Of a stretch of 64,000 nucleotides of DNA, positions 22,616 through 34,354 are shown piece by piece. A model generated the notes under the pieces. The model ran no database searches. It saw only the letters and a program-made list of their open reading frames with translations, and was not told where the DNA came from. A program made the translations under genes and the position numbers. Each line of letters opens with the position of its first letter. The first letter of the stretch is position 1. Source of the stretch: Antilocapra americana. Lineage: Eukaryota > Chordata > Mammalia > Artiodactyla > Antilocapridae. The stretch is taken from positions 15,948,888 to 16,012,887 of the forward strand of contig ML660774.1 in NCBI GenBank assembly GCA_007570785.1. The letters are read 5' to 3'.

Positions 22616-24064
22616 TGTAAGTTAGTATTTATATTAATAATGATATGTGAGTACTAGCTAGAGGGACAGTAATTTACTTGAGTGTTCAGGAGTTATAGGT
22701 ACTATCAATCCAGTGAAAGAAGTGGATTTTGTTGGTTGCATTTTATAAACAGCACTGTGTTAGGCTGTGTGAAAAGAGAAAACTAAAACCTCTGACCTAC
22801 TCTAGATCTACTCTACAGTGAGACCCCTTCAGGGGCCTAGACAGAAAGGAATGCTTTGTAAGAATCTGGGGACCTTGTTTCGGCTCAACCAGAAAGGGGC
22901 CTTGGTTACTCCTTTCCTGCGTTGGCCGTGGGAAAGGAAAGGGGAGTGGGAACCAGCAGTTGTGCCAGGCACATGCCACAACCTTGCCACTTCCACTTCA
23001 CGACATCGCTGTTTGAAATAGTGTCTTCTGCCCACTTCTAAGGAAGGAGTGGCTATTTCCATGGGAAGCAAAATTCCACAGTGGCAAGAGCACAGTGTCT
23101 AATCTGGTTCTAAAATTAGAATGGCACTAATAGAACAAAGATTTTTGTGTGTATGTTCTGGTCATCATCCGAAACACTCACACACAGTGCTCATATTGTT
23201 CAAAGCAAATTTCATTACCCACAGTCCCAGCCATGGGATGCTTTTTAAAAACCTTCTTTGTTTCAGATTTGCTGAGTTATTCAGACTGTTAAAAAGCTAA
23301 GTGCATGTAAGAGCTCTAAATCAAGTCATCTGTCTAGAATATTTCCTTTGAGGAAAGTTCTCTTTTTCATTCTATCTCTCACCCTCACTACCCACCCACC
23401 TACCCCCCTACACATCCCCACTGCCTTTTTTTTAGAATAAAAAGACTTCAAAGGGTAAATTGCTTTATTTTTCCTCTAATGGTATCCTGGAAAGAAGAGA
23501 CAGCCTTTGAAATACATGTCTCTCTGTGAATGCCAGGAAAAAAAAAAATGTACATAGCTGTTATCAGCTCCTGCCATCAAAATTCTTTTAATTTCAAGAA
23601 GTATTCAGCTGTCTAAAAAAAAAAAAAAAACAGAAGTATTCAGCTGTCTAAAATTATGTAGAAGGCTCTAGGGTTGCATATCTTGGGAGTGGGATTTCTT
23701 GGTGATATAAAACAGCATTTAATAACCGATATGCAACTTGGGAAGGGAAAAGTATAGATGATGAAGAGTAGACGACACAATGAGTTGGGAGAGAAGGGAG
23801 GGTGTCTGCATGTATAGATGATGTGGATTAGAAGTGGGAGGGAGTTGCCTACAGAGCAGAAATTCAGTGACTTCCATTTCAGACAGGTCAGAGAGCTGTT
23901 GCTTCCTCCATCCATAGGTTTTGCTCACGGTCTCTAAAGTGAACATGCCTTTAAGCTTTCTAAACCAAGAGATGAACTTCTGAAAAAATATTCACTCCTT
24001 CTACTCAGTCCCTCATTCCAATTTTCTCTTGTAGTCACTGTTTTATAAAAATCATGTCCTCCAA
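22616..24064. other. No gene seen; unassigned sequence
   Basis: Nothing recognisable except the duplicated segment around the poly-A at 23597-23653, listed separately. Several short frames around 22797-23071 overlap on both strands and are not supported as genes. Confidence 0.4.
23597..23653 (+). repeat. Poly(A) run flanked by 22-bp direct repeats
   Basis: The 22-bp segment at 23597-23618 (starting AGAAGTATTCAGCTGTC) recurs exactly at 23632-23653. Only a run of 12 A and a C lie between. This looks like a target-site duplication around an insertion that consists only of a poly(A) tail. Confidence 0.8.
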
Positions 24065-24280
24065 TACAGGAGTCCTCCACCTTGATGCTACTGACATTCT
24101 GGACTGGATAATTCTCTGCTGAGGGGGCTGGACTGTGCACCACAGGATATTTTTCTGTACCCCTGACCTCTCTCATGCAGGTAGCATTTCCTCTTGCCCA
24201 GGGCAACCAGAAGGGTCTCCAGATAACTGAGTATCTTTTTGGAGACACCATCACCCCCAGCTGAGAACCACAACTCTAAC
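24065..24280 (-). mobile_element. MER20 (hAT-Charlie DNA transposon)
   Basis: Reversed MER20 blocks are visible: TGATGCTACTGACATTCTGG, ACTGGATAATTCTCTGCTGA, CACCACAGGATATTTTTCTG, CAGGTAGCATTTCCTCTTGC, GGTCTCCAGATAACTGAG and the terminal CAGCTGAGAACCACAAC. It is near full length but diverged. Confidence 0.8.
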
Positions 24281-24471
24281 CTAATGAACTACAAACTGCT
24301 AAGAAAAACACAAATTGCTGAGAAAATCTAATCAGCAGATAGAAATCGTTGCTGTTACTTTTTTTAAAAACCTACCCAAGGAAGGAAAATGACCTCTAAT
24401 TTTGAACTGGAAACAGATCATTCTTTCTACTTAAATACAAGGATGATAACAAGGCAGAGCTTAGCTTTGTA

Positions 24472-24685
24472 AGAAGTGCTATGAATTTTTTTTAGTGAAT
24501 TTATTTATTTGGCTGCACCAGATCTTATTGGCAGTATGTGGGATCTTATATCTTGGATAACCTCTTAGTTGCACCATGTGGGATCTAGTTTCCAGACCAG
24601 GAATCAAACCCTGGCCCCCTGCATTGGGGGCATGGAGTCTTAACCACTGGACCACCAGGGAAGTCCCAGAAGTGCTGTGAGTTTT
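24472..24685 (-). mobile_element. CHR-type tRNA-derived SINE
   Basis: The reversed head is at the right (plus-strand CTTAACCACTGGACCACCAG, GGAAGTCCC) with the B-box region AGGAATCAAACCCTGG. This is the cetartiodactyl CHR family and not Bov-tA. Flanks 24472-24489 and 24668-24685 are 18-bp direct repeats with two mismatches. Confidence 0.88.
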
Positions 24686-24734
24686 ATTTGTGATTTTTGA
24701 TGCAGAATAAGTGAACATAAGTCAGTTACACTGG

Positions 24735-26935
24735 TTGTTTTTAGTTGTTGTTAAGTTGCTCAGTGGTGTCCGACTCTTTGTGACCCCATGGACTGCAGCA
24801 CACCAGGCTTCCCTGTCCTTCACTGTCTCCTAGGGTTTGCACAAACTCATGTCCATTGAATCAGTGATATCATCCAACCATCTCATCCTCTGTCACCCTC
24901 TTCTCTTGCCCTCAATCTTTCCCAGCATCAGGGTCTTTTCCAATGAGTCGGCTCTTTACATGAAGTGGCCAAACTTTTGGAGCTTCAGCTCCAGCATCAG
25001 TCCTTCAAATGAATATTCAGGACTGATTTCCTTTAGGATTGACTGGTCTGATCTCCTAGCTGTCCAAAGGACTCTCAAGAATCTTCTCCAGCACCACACT
25101 TAGAAAGCTTCAATTCTTCAGTGCTCAGCCTTCTTTATTGTCCAACTCTCACATCCATACATGACTACTGGTTGGCAAAGTAATGTCTCTGCTTTTCAAT
25201 ACACTGTCTAGGTTTGTCATAGGTTTTCTTCCAAGGAACAAGCATCTTTTAATTTTATGGGTGCAGTCACCATCTGCAGTGATTTTGGAGCCCAAGAAAA
25301 TAGTTTGTCACTGTTTCCTCTTCTATTTGCCATGAAGTGATGGGACCAGATGCCATGATCTTAGTTTTCTGAATGTTGAGCTTTACGTCAACTTTTTCAC
25401 TCTCCTCTTTCACTTTCATCAAGAGACTCTTTAGTTCTTCTTCACTTTCTGCCATAAAGGTGGTATCATCTGCATATCTGAGGTTATTGATATTTGTCCC
25501 GGCAACCTTGATTCCAGCTTGTGCTTCATCCAGCCTGGCATTTCTCATGATGTACTCTGCACAGAAGTTAAATAAGCAGGGTGACAACATACAGCCTTGA
25601 CGTACTCCTTTCCCAATTTGGAACCAGTCTGTTGTTCCATATTCTATCTGTTGCTTCCTGACCTGCATACAGGTTTCTCAAGAGGCAGGTAAGGTGGTCT
25701 GGTATTCCTATCTCTTTAAGAATTTTTCACAGTTTTTGTGATCCACACAGTCAAAGGCTTTAGGGTAGTCAATGAAGCAGAAGTAGATGTTTTCCAGGAA
25801 TTTCCTTGCTTTTTCTATTATCCAACAGATGTTGTCAATTTGATCTCTGGTTCTTCTGCCTTTCCTAAATCCATTTTGTATTTCTGGAAGTTCTCAGCTC
25901 ACATATTGTTCAAGCCTAATTTGAAGAATTTTGAGCATTACCTTGCTAGCATGTGAAATGAGTGCAATTATGCAGTAGTTTGAACATTCTTTGGCATTGC
26001 CCTTCTTTGGAATTGGAATGAAAACAGATGTTTTCCAGTCCTGTGGCCACTGCTGAGTTTTCCAAATTTGCTGGTATATTGAGTGCAGCACTTGAACAGC
26101 ATCATCATGTAGGATTTGAAATAGTTCAGCTGAAATTCCATCACCTCCACTAGCTTTGTTTTAAGGCCCACTTGACTTCACATTCCAGGATGTCTGGCTC
26201 TAGGTGAATGATCACGCCATCATAGTTATCCAAGTCATTAAGACCTTTTTGTATGGTTCTTCTGTGTATTCTTGCCACCTCTTCTTAATATCTTCTGCTT
26301 CTGTTAGGTCTTTGCTGTTTCTGTCCTTTATTGTGTCCAGCTTTGCATGAAATATTCCCTTGGTATCTCTAGTTTTCTTGAAAAGATCTCTAGTCTTTTG
26401 ATTCTACTGTTTTCCTCTATTTCTTTGCATTCTTTACTTAAGAAGGGTTTATCTCCCTTGCTATTCTTTGGAACTCTGAATTCAGATGAGTGTACCTTTC
26501 CTTTTCTCCTATGTCTTTCAGTTCTTTTCTTTTATCAGCTATTTATAAGGCCTCCTCAGACAACCATTTTGCTTTGTTGCATTTCTTTTTCTTGGGGATA
26601 GTTTTTGTCACTACCTCCTGCATAGTGTTACAAACCTTCATCCAAGTTCTTCAGGCACTCTGGCTATCAGATCTAATCCCTTGAATCTATTTGTCACTTC
26701 TACTGACAAATCATAAGGGATTTGATTTAGGTCATACATGAATGGCCTAGTGGTTTTCCCTACTTTCTTCAACTTAAGTCATAATTTTGCAATAAGAGCT
26801 CATGATCTGAGCCACAGTCAGCTCCAGGCCTTGTTTTTTGTTGACTGTATAAAGCTTCTCCATCTTTGGCTGCAAAAAATATAATCAGTCTGATTTCAGC
26901 ATTGACCATCTGATGATATCTATGTGTAGAGTGAC
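24735..26935 (-). mobile_element. BovB LINE, 2.2-kb 5'-truncated copy
   Basis: It begins with the reversed 3' end (GTTAAGTTGCTCAGTGGTGT) and extends upstream through the whole RT region to the end of the endonuclease region near 26935. Minus-strand frames include 25668-25267 (GKGVRQGCMLSPCLFNFCAE, NNLRYADDTTFMAESEEELK: RT motif with YADD) and 26091-25894 (LHSIYQQIWKTQQWPQDWK, IPKKGNAKECSNY). Frames are broken by shifts and stops. No clear target-site duplication was found. Confidence 0.95.
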
Positions 26936-28474
26936 TTTTAGGAAGAGACACAATGATGGGAAGAGATTCAGGGCAGCAGCTGGAACCCAGTTCACTCATT
27001 TTACTCCTAGGGTGACCATTCAATAGGTTCCATGAATGTGTTACCCTTAATTTGTGGATCATAATGTCTCCTTGTGAGATCACAGAAGAGATTCACCGCA
27101 TGAGAGAGAGTCTCCCTTTTTCACCTTCATGTAGACTAAGCCCTGTCACCTCTGTGGCCCCACTGTGCATGGCCCTGGTGTCAATCTCTTGTCAGTAACT
27201 AAAGCAGTTTATTGCCCCTACTCCGTCCTTTTGTAACACATACTGTCCATCTCCAAAAGCACAGTATCCTCAAAATCTAGAGACTGTGTCTTATTTCATT
27301 AGGACAAGGCTGGGTAGGCTATTAATAAATGATAGATTAAGCCTTTGCAAAATCAGTCTAGGTAAATTCAAATGGCCATAGAGTTCCTATTGTTTTATAA
27401 AGTTACTTCCAACAGAAAGTTAATACTCCGGAGCTGAAGTTGTCTAAAATTTGTTGGAACTTATAAACACTGATAGCATCTTTTCCTTTGTATATATTTT
27501 GTGAATAAGCACAAAACAAATAAAATGGCTTCCAAAATGTATCCATGTGCACACCTAAAATAATTACATAAAACACACATATATGTGTGATTTATGTGCC
27601 TTCATATATACTGTGAATATATTTCATAGCTTGTGAGGGTAATTTGTGTTTGAGAATTATTCATTTGGGTTAATCAATATATATTGAAAGATATACTTAT
27701 GAATAATAAGATGACAATTGATGAATAACTATCTTTTTATGCAAGACATTGTTGAAGCATCAAATAAATGTTCTTTGTAAAAACACACATTTCCCCTTCA
27801 TATCTTGCATTTACTGACATCTCAAATAAACCCAGAGAAATAAAGTACTAGACTGCTGGGAAATCCCTGTCACATTTTTAGAAATTTCACTAGAAAAAAC
27901 TCTGGTAAACTGTAAATATGACAGCAAATTTCAACAGAGACTGTCAAGTACTACACATGTTTCTTTAGCTCAAGAAGCTGAATTGGGAATCCGCAAGACT
28001 GTGACTGAATTAATAAGCCTGCCTTCCTTTTGTGTTGCTAGTTCCTTCAGGGCATGCTAATAATGGGCCTCCTTGTTCTACTCCAGATAGGGACTGTCGG
28101 AACAACAGTTATACTAAGAGGAGAGATGGGAAACGGCCTCTGCACGTTTAGGTTTTTCATCACGCTGTTAAGGATTTAATGGGCTGCAAGGTCGGAGTGA
28201 CCCTTTCTACTAAGAAATGCTTTCTGACCCTCCAGGGGAGCTACGTAGCCCACCCAAGTGACTAGGGGGGAAAGTGATAAAATTACCTCGGAAAGTAAAT
28301 CCTTTTTGTAAATGGATTCATAGCATGATGGCAGGAAAGCTCCGATTGGCACTGGACTGGTACCTCATGGTCTGCTCTGAACCCTGAGCGCTTCCGTCAT
28401 CCAGGTGGATGGTGAATCAAGCACCGAGCAGAGTCCCCTGCCCCACATCGCGAGGCTGAGACAAAAACAACCGC
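26936..28474. other. No recognisable gene or repeat
   Basis: Mostly AT-rich unassigned DNA. The last 350 bases (about 28120-28470) have more CpG dinucleotides and GC than the rest and belong to no repeat I recognise. Confidence 0.4.
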
Positions 28475-28605
28475 GATTTGTTATGTGATGTATGTATCAG
28501 ATTTCTTGATTTGTGGATATTGGAAAATCCTTGCATCCTTGACATAATGATCATGGCTTATGATCCTCTTAACGTATTGTTGGATTCAGTTTGCTAAAAA
28601 AAAAT
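28475..28605 (-). mobile_element. Short L1 ORF2 fragment
   Basis: GATTTGTGGATATTGGAAAATC, read in part as TTGCATCCTTGACATAATG and GTATTGTTGGATTCAGTTTG, aligns with the RT region of the L1s at 8340-8460 and 14840-14950. Only about 130 bp are present and no tail is seen. Confidence 0.75.
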
Positions 28606-30496
28606 AAATAACAAAGCAAAACCCAACAACCAATGTCCCCCACCTCTGTACCAAAACCATCCAGTTGCAGTTATGCACAGAAGGAGCACACTGACTCCAG
28701 ATGGAACACGTAGCAGTAGGGATAAGGTGCAGCAAGGAAACCGGAAATGCTGACTGCGTGGGTGGGTGACTGTGGGTCGGGAAGTACCCCCGAATCTTGT
28801 TTCAGAATAAATTTATTACAGGAAAAAATCAAGATAGCAGATCAAGCATCCACATTACACAGAATTCATCTTTATGTTTTTTAAAACTTTTATGTCCCCC
28901 TAGGACATTAAAAATGCAGTTGATTAAACAGTGCAAGAAACTTTCTTACTTTCTCTGAAGTTTTTATATTTTTCTGAAATAAGCATATATTTCTTGTTTA
29001 GCAGGAAAAACAATAAAAATTATTTTAGGAACCCAGTTTAATTTACAAAAGTGGCATTTCCAGGTATACTTTTTGAAGTAAATTATTCTTGGAGTTTTAG
29101 AGCTAGTGCCAGCTCCGCTCTTGATAACAGCTGTTCTTTGTCTTGCCTGACTCTGCAGCCTTTCTGTGAGACAAGAAAGCCAAGGGTCCAGGGAAGGTGA
29201 GCAGTGAACCCACAGGACAGATGTGACTAGATCAGATGGACTCACAACCTAGGACTCCTTTACTGAGAAGGACACAGTTAAATGAAAGAGACAGTGGGGT
29301 TGAATATAGAAGACAGTTTATGCTAAACTGAGTTACTGGACTTTAGAGTGTCTCTATTGTTATCAGATAAATTTATGTCCCTCTTCTATGTCTTTGGATG
29401 TCCAGACATATGTGTGACTTCAAGTGGTAAATAACAGTACTGTCACCATCATATTCATTAGCAGGTACTTGACTTGAATGCCTGAAGCAGTTATAATTAA
29501 GATTTTCCTTGGAAATAATTTCAATGCTGTGTTCAGCTTTCTGTATTGTGCTTGCCAAACTGTGTCTGCAGCCATATTATGTGGTACAAATCAATTCACC
29601 AACACCTCCAGCCTGGAGTTTTCATGGAGAAGAAAGCAATTAAGATTTAAAGCAGGTGCTGCTTTGACTACTAATTATAAACCCTGTAGAACACATTGAA
29701 ATGTGCAGTATAATTCTGAGAAATATCTCCTTCTAAATTGGAAACTTTTTTTTTCTCACTGTTTAAGGAGACAGCCTCAGGCAAATTTAAGATGTAAATA
29801 TTTTATTGAGTGCAATGAAAATTTGAGACTTTCTGAAACTTAGTTTATGAAAGGGCTCAATTCTATTGAATGACTCTGCGAATAGGTAGGAGGTTGTGAC
29901 AGATTCTGATCCAGTGGAGTATTAAATATTAATATCAGCATTAAAAATTGTGTTAGTCATAATAAACTTGGATAAAATAAATGTAGACCAAGGACACACA
30001 GAAGAGGTCTATTGTCCCTGAAGAGTGTAACTCTGGTGTGGTCACAGCCTCAGGGTTCAGGAAACAACTGAATGAGAGGTTGGGATAGTACAGTGTGGCA
30101 GGTGGGACTGCGTCCTTCAATCCAATGTAAGAGTCGTGAGCTTGAGCACTCTGGCCCCAGGAAGCAGCTTATAGCTGGAGAAACAGGAGATGCCCAGGCC
30201 CAGAAGACCAGTTATTAAGGAACACAGTACCTTGAGAATACACTCTGCCTCTCCCTTACATCACTGGAAACAAACCTTGTTCAAAAGGCATAGTATTTAC
30301 AAGGAAGTTATTTTACAAGGAGTCTCAAACACCACCACACCAGAGTGACCCAACATGCTAGGTAAATAGACAAGCTGAGAGAGACAACAAGACTCATAAA
30401 CAAAAGAATCAAAATAAGTGAAAACAAGAGTTGATGGAGGAAAGAGATGCGGGCATTAAAGGAAATGTTATTATGAAGAATATCTTCAGAGGGAAT
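28606..30496. other. No recognisable gene or repeat
   Basis: Unassigned sequence. Frames at 28964-29245, 29373-29558 and 29478-29699 are short, overlap on opposite strands and show no known domain. Confidence 0.4.
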
Positions 30497-30737
30497 ACAG
30501 AGATTGTGTGTATGCTAAATCACTTCAGCTGTGTCTGACTCTTTGCGACCCTATGAACTATAGCCCAGCAGGCTCCCCTGTCCGTGGGGATTCTCCAGGT
30601 GAGAATGCTGGAGTAGGTTGCCATGCCCTCCTCCAGGGATCTTCCCAACACAGGATTCAGACCCGTGTCTCTTTGTCTTCTGCATTGGCAGAAGGGTTCT
30701 TTACCACTAGCATCACCTGACAAGCCCCACAGAGATT
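30497..30737 (-). mobile_element. Bov-tA2-type SINE
   Basis: Reversed order: GCTAAATCACTTCAGCTGTG, ACTCTTTGCGACCC, CAGGTGAGAATGCTGGAGTA, then head GGGTTCTTTACCACTAGCAT. The body is about 30506-30728. ACAGAGATT at 30497-30505 and 30729-30737 is the duplication. Confidence 0.92.
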
Positions 30738-30739
30738 AT

Positions 30740-31946
30740 ATGTCTGTAAAACAAAATCAGGTTTTATGAACAATCATCAGGAAAACTGAAAATAAAAATC
30801 ACCATTAGTGAAAGAACCATTTCAATAGATAGACTGATGGTGAAAGACAAAGCTTAAAAGCAACACTGTAGAGGATGGAACTAAAAAAGTGAGACGATAG
30901 TTCAAAAGAACAAAAATATGAAAAATAGGAAAATGAAATTAAAAGACTTGGAGAATATTTCTAAAATTACAACATCTATCTTTAGGAAGAGAATAGAAAG
31001 AAGAAAGGGAAGAAAATTGTCTAAAATCTTTACAGGAATATTTCCCTGAGTAGAACTATAATACCACTTGGTTAGACTTTATTTCTACTCTATATATCTA
31101 TATCAGTAATTACCATAAAATAGTTCACTTGCTAAATAGTCTCAGAATGGGTAAAAACAAAACCAAGGTGATTCAACTATTTGCTCTTACAAGAAATACA
31201 AACATGATGTAGAAAGAAATCTTGGGGAAAAAAATCTTTGAAAAAGATTATAAAGCAGATGGTAACAAAAAAACCTGCAGTGTGACAACATTATATTAGA
31301 CAAACTGTATTTCAAAGCAAAAAAAAAAAAGCTTCAAGAGAAACAAAGATGTTATATTTCATATTCTGAAGAGGTACAGTTGTCCAGGAAATTATAACAT
31401 AAATCCTAATGTAGCCAACAAATTGCCTGAGTTACATAAAGCAAGAACTGGAACAAGTACAAAGAAAACTAAAATTCACAATGCTAAAGGGAGATTTTAA
31501 AATATTTCCCACTAACATTGCATAAGAAACTTATGGGATTCAAATGATACAAGAAACTTAATTCAGTATGCATATATGACAGGTTTAAAACATTTACAAA
31601 GACTCCCCAAATTATACATGTCTATATATAAAATATATAACATACTTCTAAAACATACATAGAACATTCCTAAAAAAAAAAAAAAAAAAGAGCATTCCTA
31701 AAACTATCCATGTATTAACACTTAACAAAATTCTGAAACTCTTAACAAATTCTGCAATTCCTAATCTAGCAAACATTATACAGGCCACACTCATTGACTA
31801 TAATGCAATAAAATCAAAACATCAAAGAAACAGAAACAAAAAACAATCAAAAAGCAATCCAATAGGATTTTAAAATTTCTAAATCCTTTCAAGTGAAAGG
31901 AAAAATTTAAATAGAAATTGATAGTTATTCAGAATGGAACCGCAAT
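30740..31946 (+). mobile_element. Old L1/HAL1-like LINE, 5' part
   Basis: A-rich sequence with L1-like blocks in sense order: GGTAAAAACAAAACCAAGG (31149), TTATATTAGACAAACTGTAT then TTCAAAGCAAAAA (31290-31330), GGGAGATTTTAAAATA (31488), ATTGACTATAATGCAATAAA (31793). These follow the ORF2 endonuclease region. It is very diverged. It resumes after the BovB. Confidence 0.6.
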
Positions 31947-34354
31947 AAGGAAAATATATCAAAACCTGCAGCATATTAACTTCTTATTGCTAAATTCAGA
32001 CTTAAATTGAAGAAAGTAGGAAAAATCACAAGGCCATTCTGGTATGACCTAAATCAAATCCCTTTTGATTATACAATGGAACTGACAGATTCAAGGGATT
32101 AGGTCTGATAGACAGAGTGCCTGAAGAACTATGGACAGAGGTTTAGAGGTTTGTAATACTGTACAGGAGGCTATGATCAAGACCATCCCTAAGAAAAAGA
32201 AATGTGACAAGGCAAAATGGTTGTCTGAGGAGGCCTTACAAATAGCTGAGAAAAGAAGAGATGCTAAAGGCAAAGAAGAAATGGAAAGATATCCATCTGA
32301 ATGCAGAGTTCCAAAAAATAAAGGGGAGATAAGAAAGCCTTCCTCAGTGATCAGTGCAAAGAAATAGAGGAAAACAATAGAATGGGAAAGACTAGAGATC
32401 TCTTCAAGAAAATTAGAGATACCAAGAGAACATTTCATACAAAGATGGGCATAATAAAGGACAGAAATGGTATGGACCTAACAGAAGCAGAAGATATTAA
32501 GAAGATGTGGCAAGAATACACAGAAGAACTGTACAAAAAAACTTAATGACCCAAATAACCATGATCGTGTGATCAATCACTCACCTAGAGCCAGACATCT
32601 TGGAGTGCAAGTGGACTTTAGGAAGCCTCACTACAAACAAGCTAGTGGAGGTGATGGAATTATAGCTGAGCCATTTCAAATTCTAAAAGATGATGCCATT
32701 CAATTACTGCACTTGATGTACCAGCAAATATGAAAAACTCTGCAGTGGCCACAGGTTTGGAAAAGGCCAATTTTCATTCCAGTCCCAAAGAAAGGCAGTG
32801 ACAAAGAATGTTCAGACTACCACACAGTTGCGCTCGTTTCACATGCTAGCAAGGTGATGCTCAAAATTCTCCAAGCTAGGCTTCAACAGTACGTGAACCG
32901 AGAACTTCCAGATGTTCAAACTGGATTTAGAAAAGGCAGAGGAACCAGAAATTAAATTGACAACATCGATTGGATCATAGAAAAAGCAAGAGAGTTCCAG
33001 AAAAACATCTACTTCTGCTTCATTGACTATGCTAAAGCCTTTGTGTGAATCACAGCAAACTGGAAAATTCTTGAAGAGACAGGAATACCAGACCACCTTA
33101 CTTGCCTTCTGAGAAACCCGTATGCAGGTCAAGAAGCAACAGTTAGAACCAGACATGGAACAACAGACTGGCTCAAAATTGAGAAAGGAGTACGTCACCC
33201 TGCTTATTAACTTATATGCAAGAGTACACCATGCAAAATGCCAGGCTGGGTGAAGCACAAGCTGGAATCAAGATTGTGGGGAGAAATACCAATAACCTCA
33301 GATATGCAGCAGAGAAGGCAATGGCACCCCACTCCAGTACTCTTGCCTGGAAAATCCCATGGACGGAGGAGCCTGGTAGGCTGCAGTCCATGGGATCGCT
33401 ACAAGTCAACTGAGTGACTTCACTTTTACTTTTCACTTTCATGCATTGGAGAAGGAATCGGCAACCCACTCCAGTATTCTTGCCTGGAGCATCCCAGGGA
33501 CGGAGGAGCCTGGTGGGCTGCCATCTATGGGGTCGCACAGAGTCAGACAAGGCTGAAGCAACTTAGCAGCAGATATGCAGATGATACCACCTTTATGACA
33601 GAAAGCAAAGAGGAACTATAGAGCCTCTTGATGAAGGTGAAAGAGGAGAGTGAAAAAGCTGGCTTAAAACTCAGCATTCAAAAAACGAAGATCATGGCAT
33701 CTGGTCCCATCACTTTGTGGCAAATAGATGGGGAAACGGTGGAAACAGTGACAGATTTTATTTTCTTGGGCTCCAAAATCGCTGAAGATGGTGGCTGCAG
33801 CCATGAAATTAAAAGACGCTTGTTCCTTGGAAGAAAAACTATTATGAACCTAGATAGGATATTAAAAAGCAGAGACATTACTTTGCTGACAAAGGTCCTT
33901 CTAGTCAAAGCAAGCTATGGTTTTTCCAGTAGTCATGTATGAATGTGAGAGCTGGACCATAAAGAAAGCTGAGGACTGAAGAATTGATGCTTTTGAACTG
34001 TGGTGTTGAAGAAAACTCTTGAGAGTTCCTTTGACTGCAAGAAGATCAAACTAGTCAATCTTTAAGCATATCAATCCTGAATATTCACTGGAAGGACTGA
34101 TTCTAGAGCTAAAGCTCCAATACTTTGGCCACCTGATGCAAAGAGCTGACTCATTAGAAAAGACCCTAATGCTGAGAAAGATTGAAGGAAGGAGAAGAAG
34201 TGGACAACAGATGGTTGGATGGCATCACCAGCTCACTGGACTTCAGTTTGAGCAAGCTCCAGGTGATGGTGAAGGACAGGGAAGCCTGGTGTGCTGCAGT
34301 CCATGGGGTCAAAGAGAGTTGGATATGACTGAGTAGGCAACAAAGGAAAATATA
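31947..34354 (+). mobile_element. BovB LINE, sense copy with 12-bp duplication, split by a SINE
   Basis: The insert 31959-34342 runs in sense from the end of the endonuclease region through RT to the 3' end (GGGTCAAAGAGAGTTGGATA, then TGACTGAGTAGGCAAC). RT blocks include GVRH near 33190, a YADD motif split by a SINE at 33310-33569, and 33628-33942 (KAGLKLSIQKTKIMASG, VTDFIFLGSKIAEDGGCSHE). Several stops and shifts interrupt it. AAGGAAAATATA at 31947-31958 and 34343-34354 is a perfect duplication. Confidence 0.95.
33299..33580 (+). mobile_element. Bov-A2 SINE (Bov-A dimer) inside the BovB RT motif
   Basis: The insert 33310-33569 has two Bov-A units (AGAGAAGGCAATGGCACCCC and GGAGAAGGAATCGGCAACCC) joined by a CACTTTCATGCATT-type linker. 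CAGATATGCAG at 33299-33309 and 33570-33580 is a perfect 11-bp duplication. These bases encode part of the BovB YADD motif. Confidence 0.95.
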
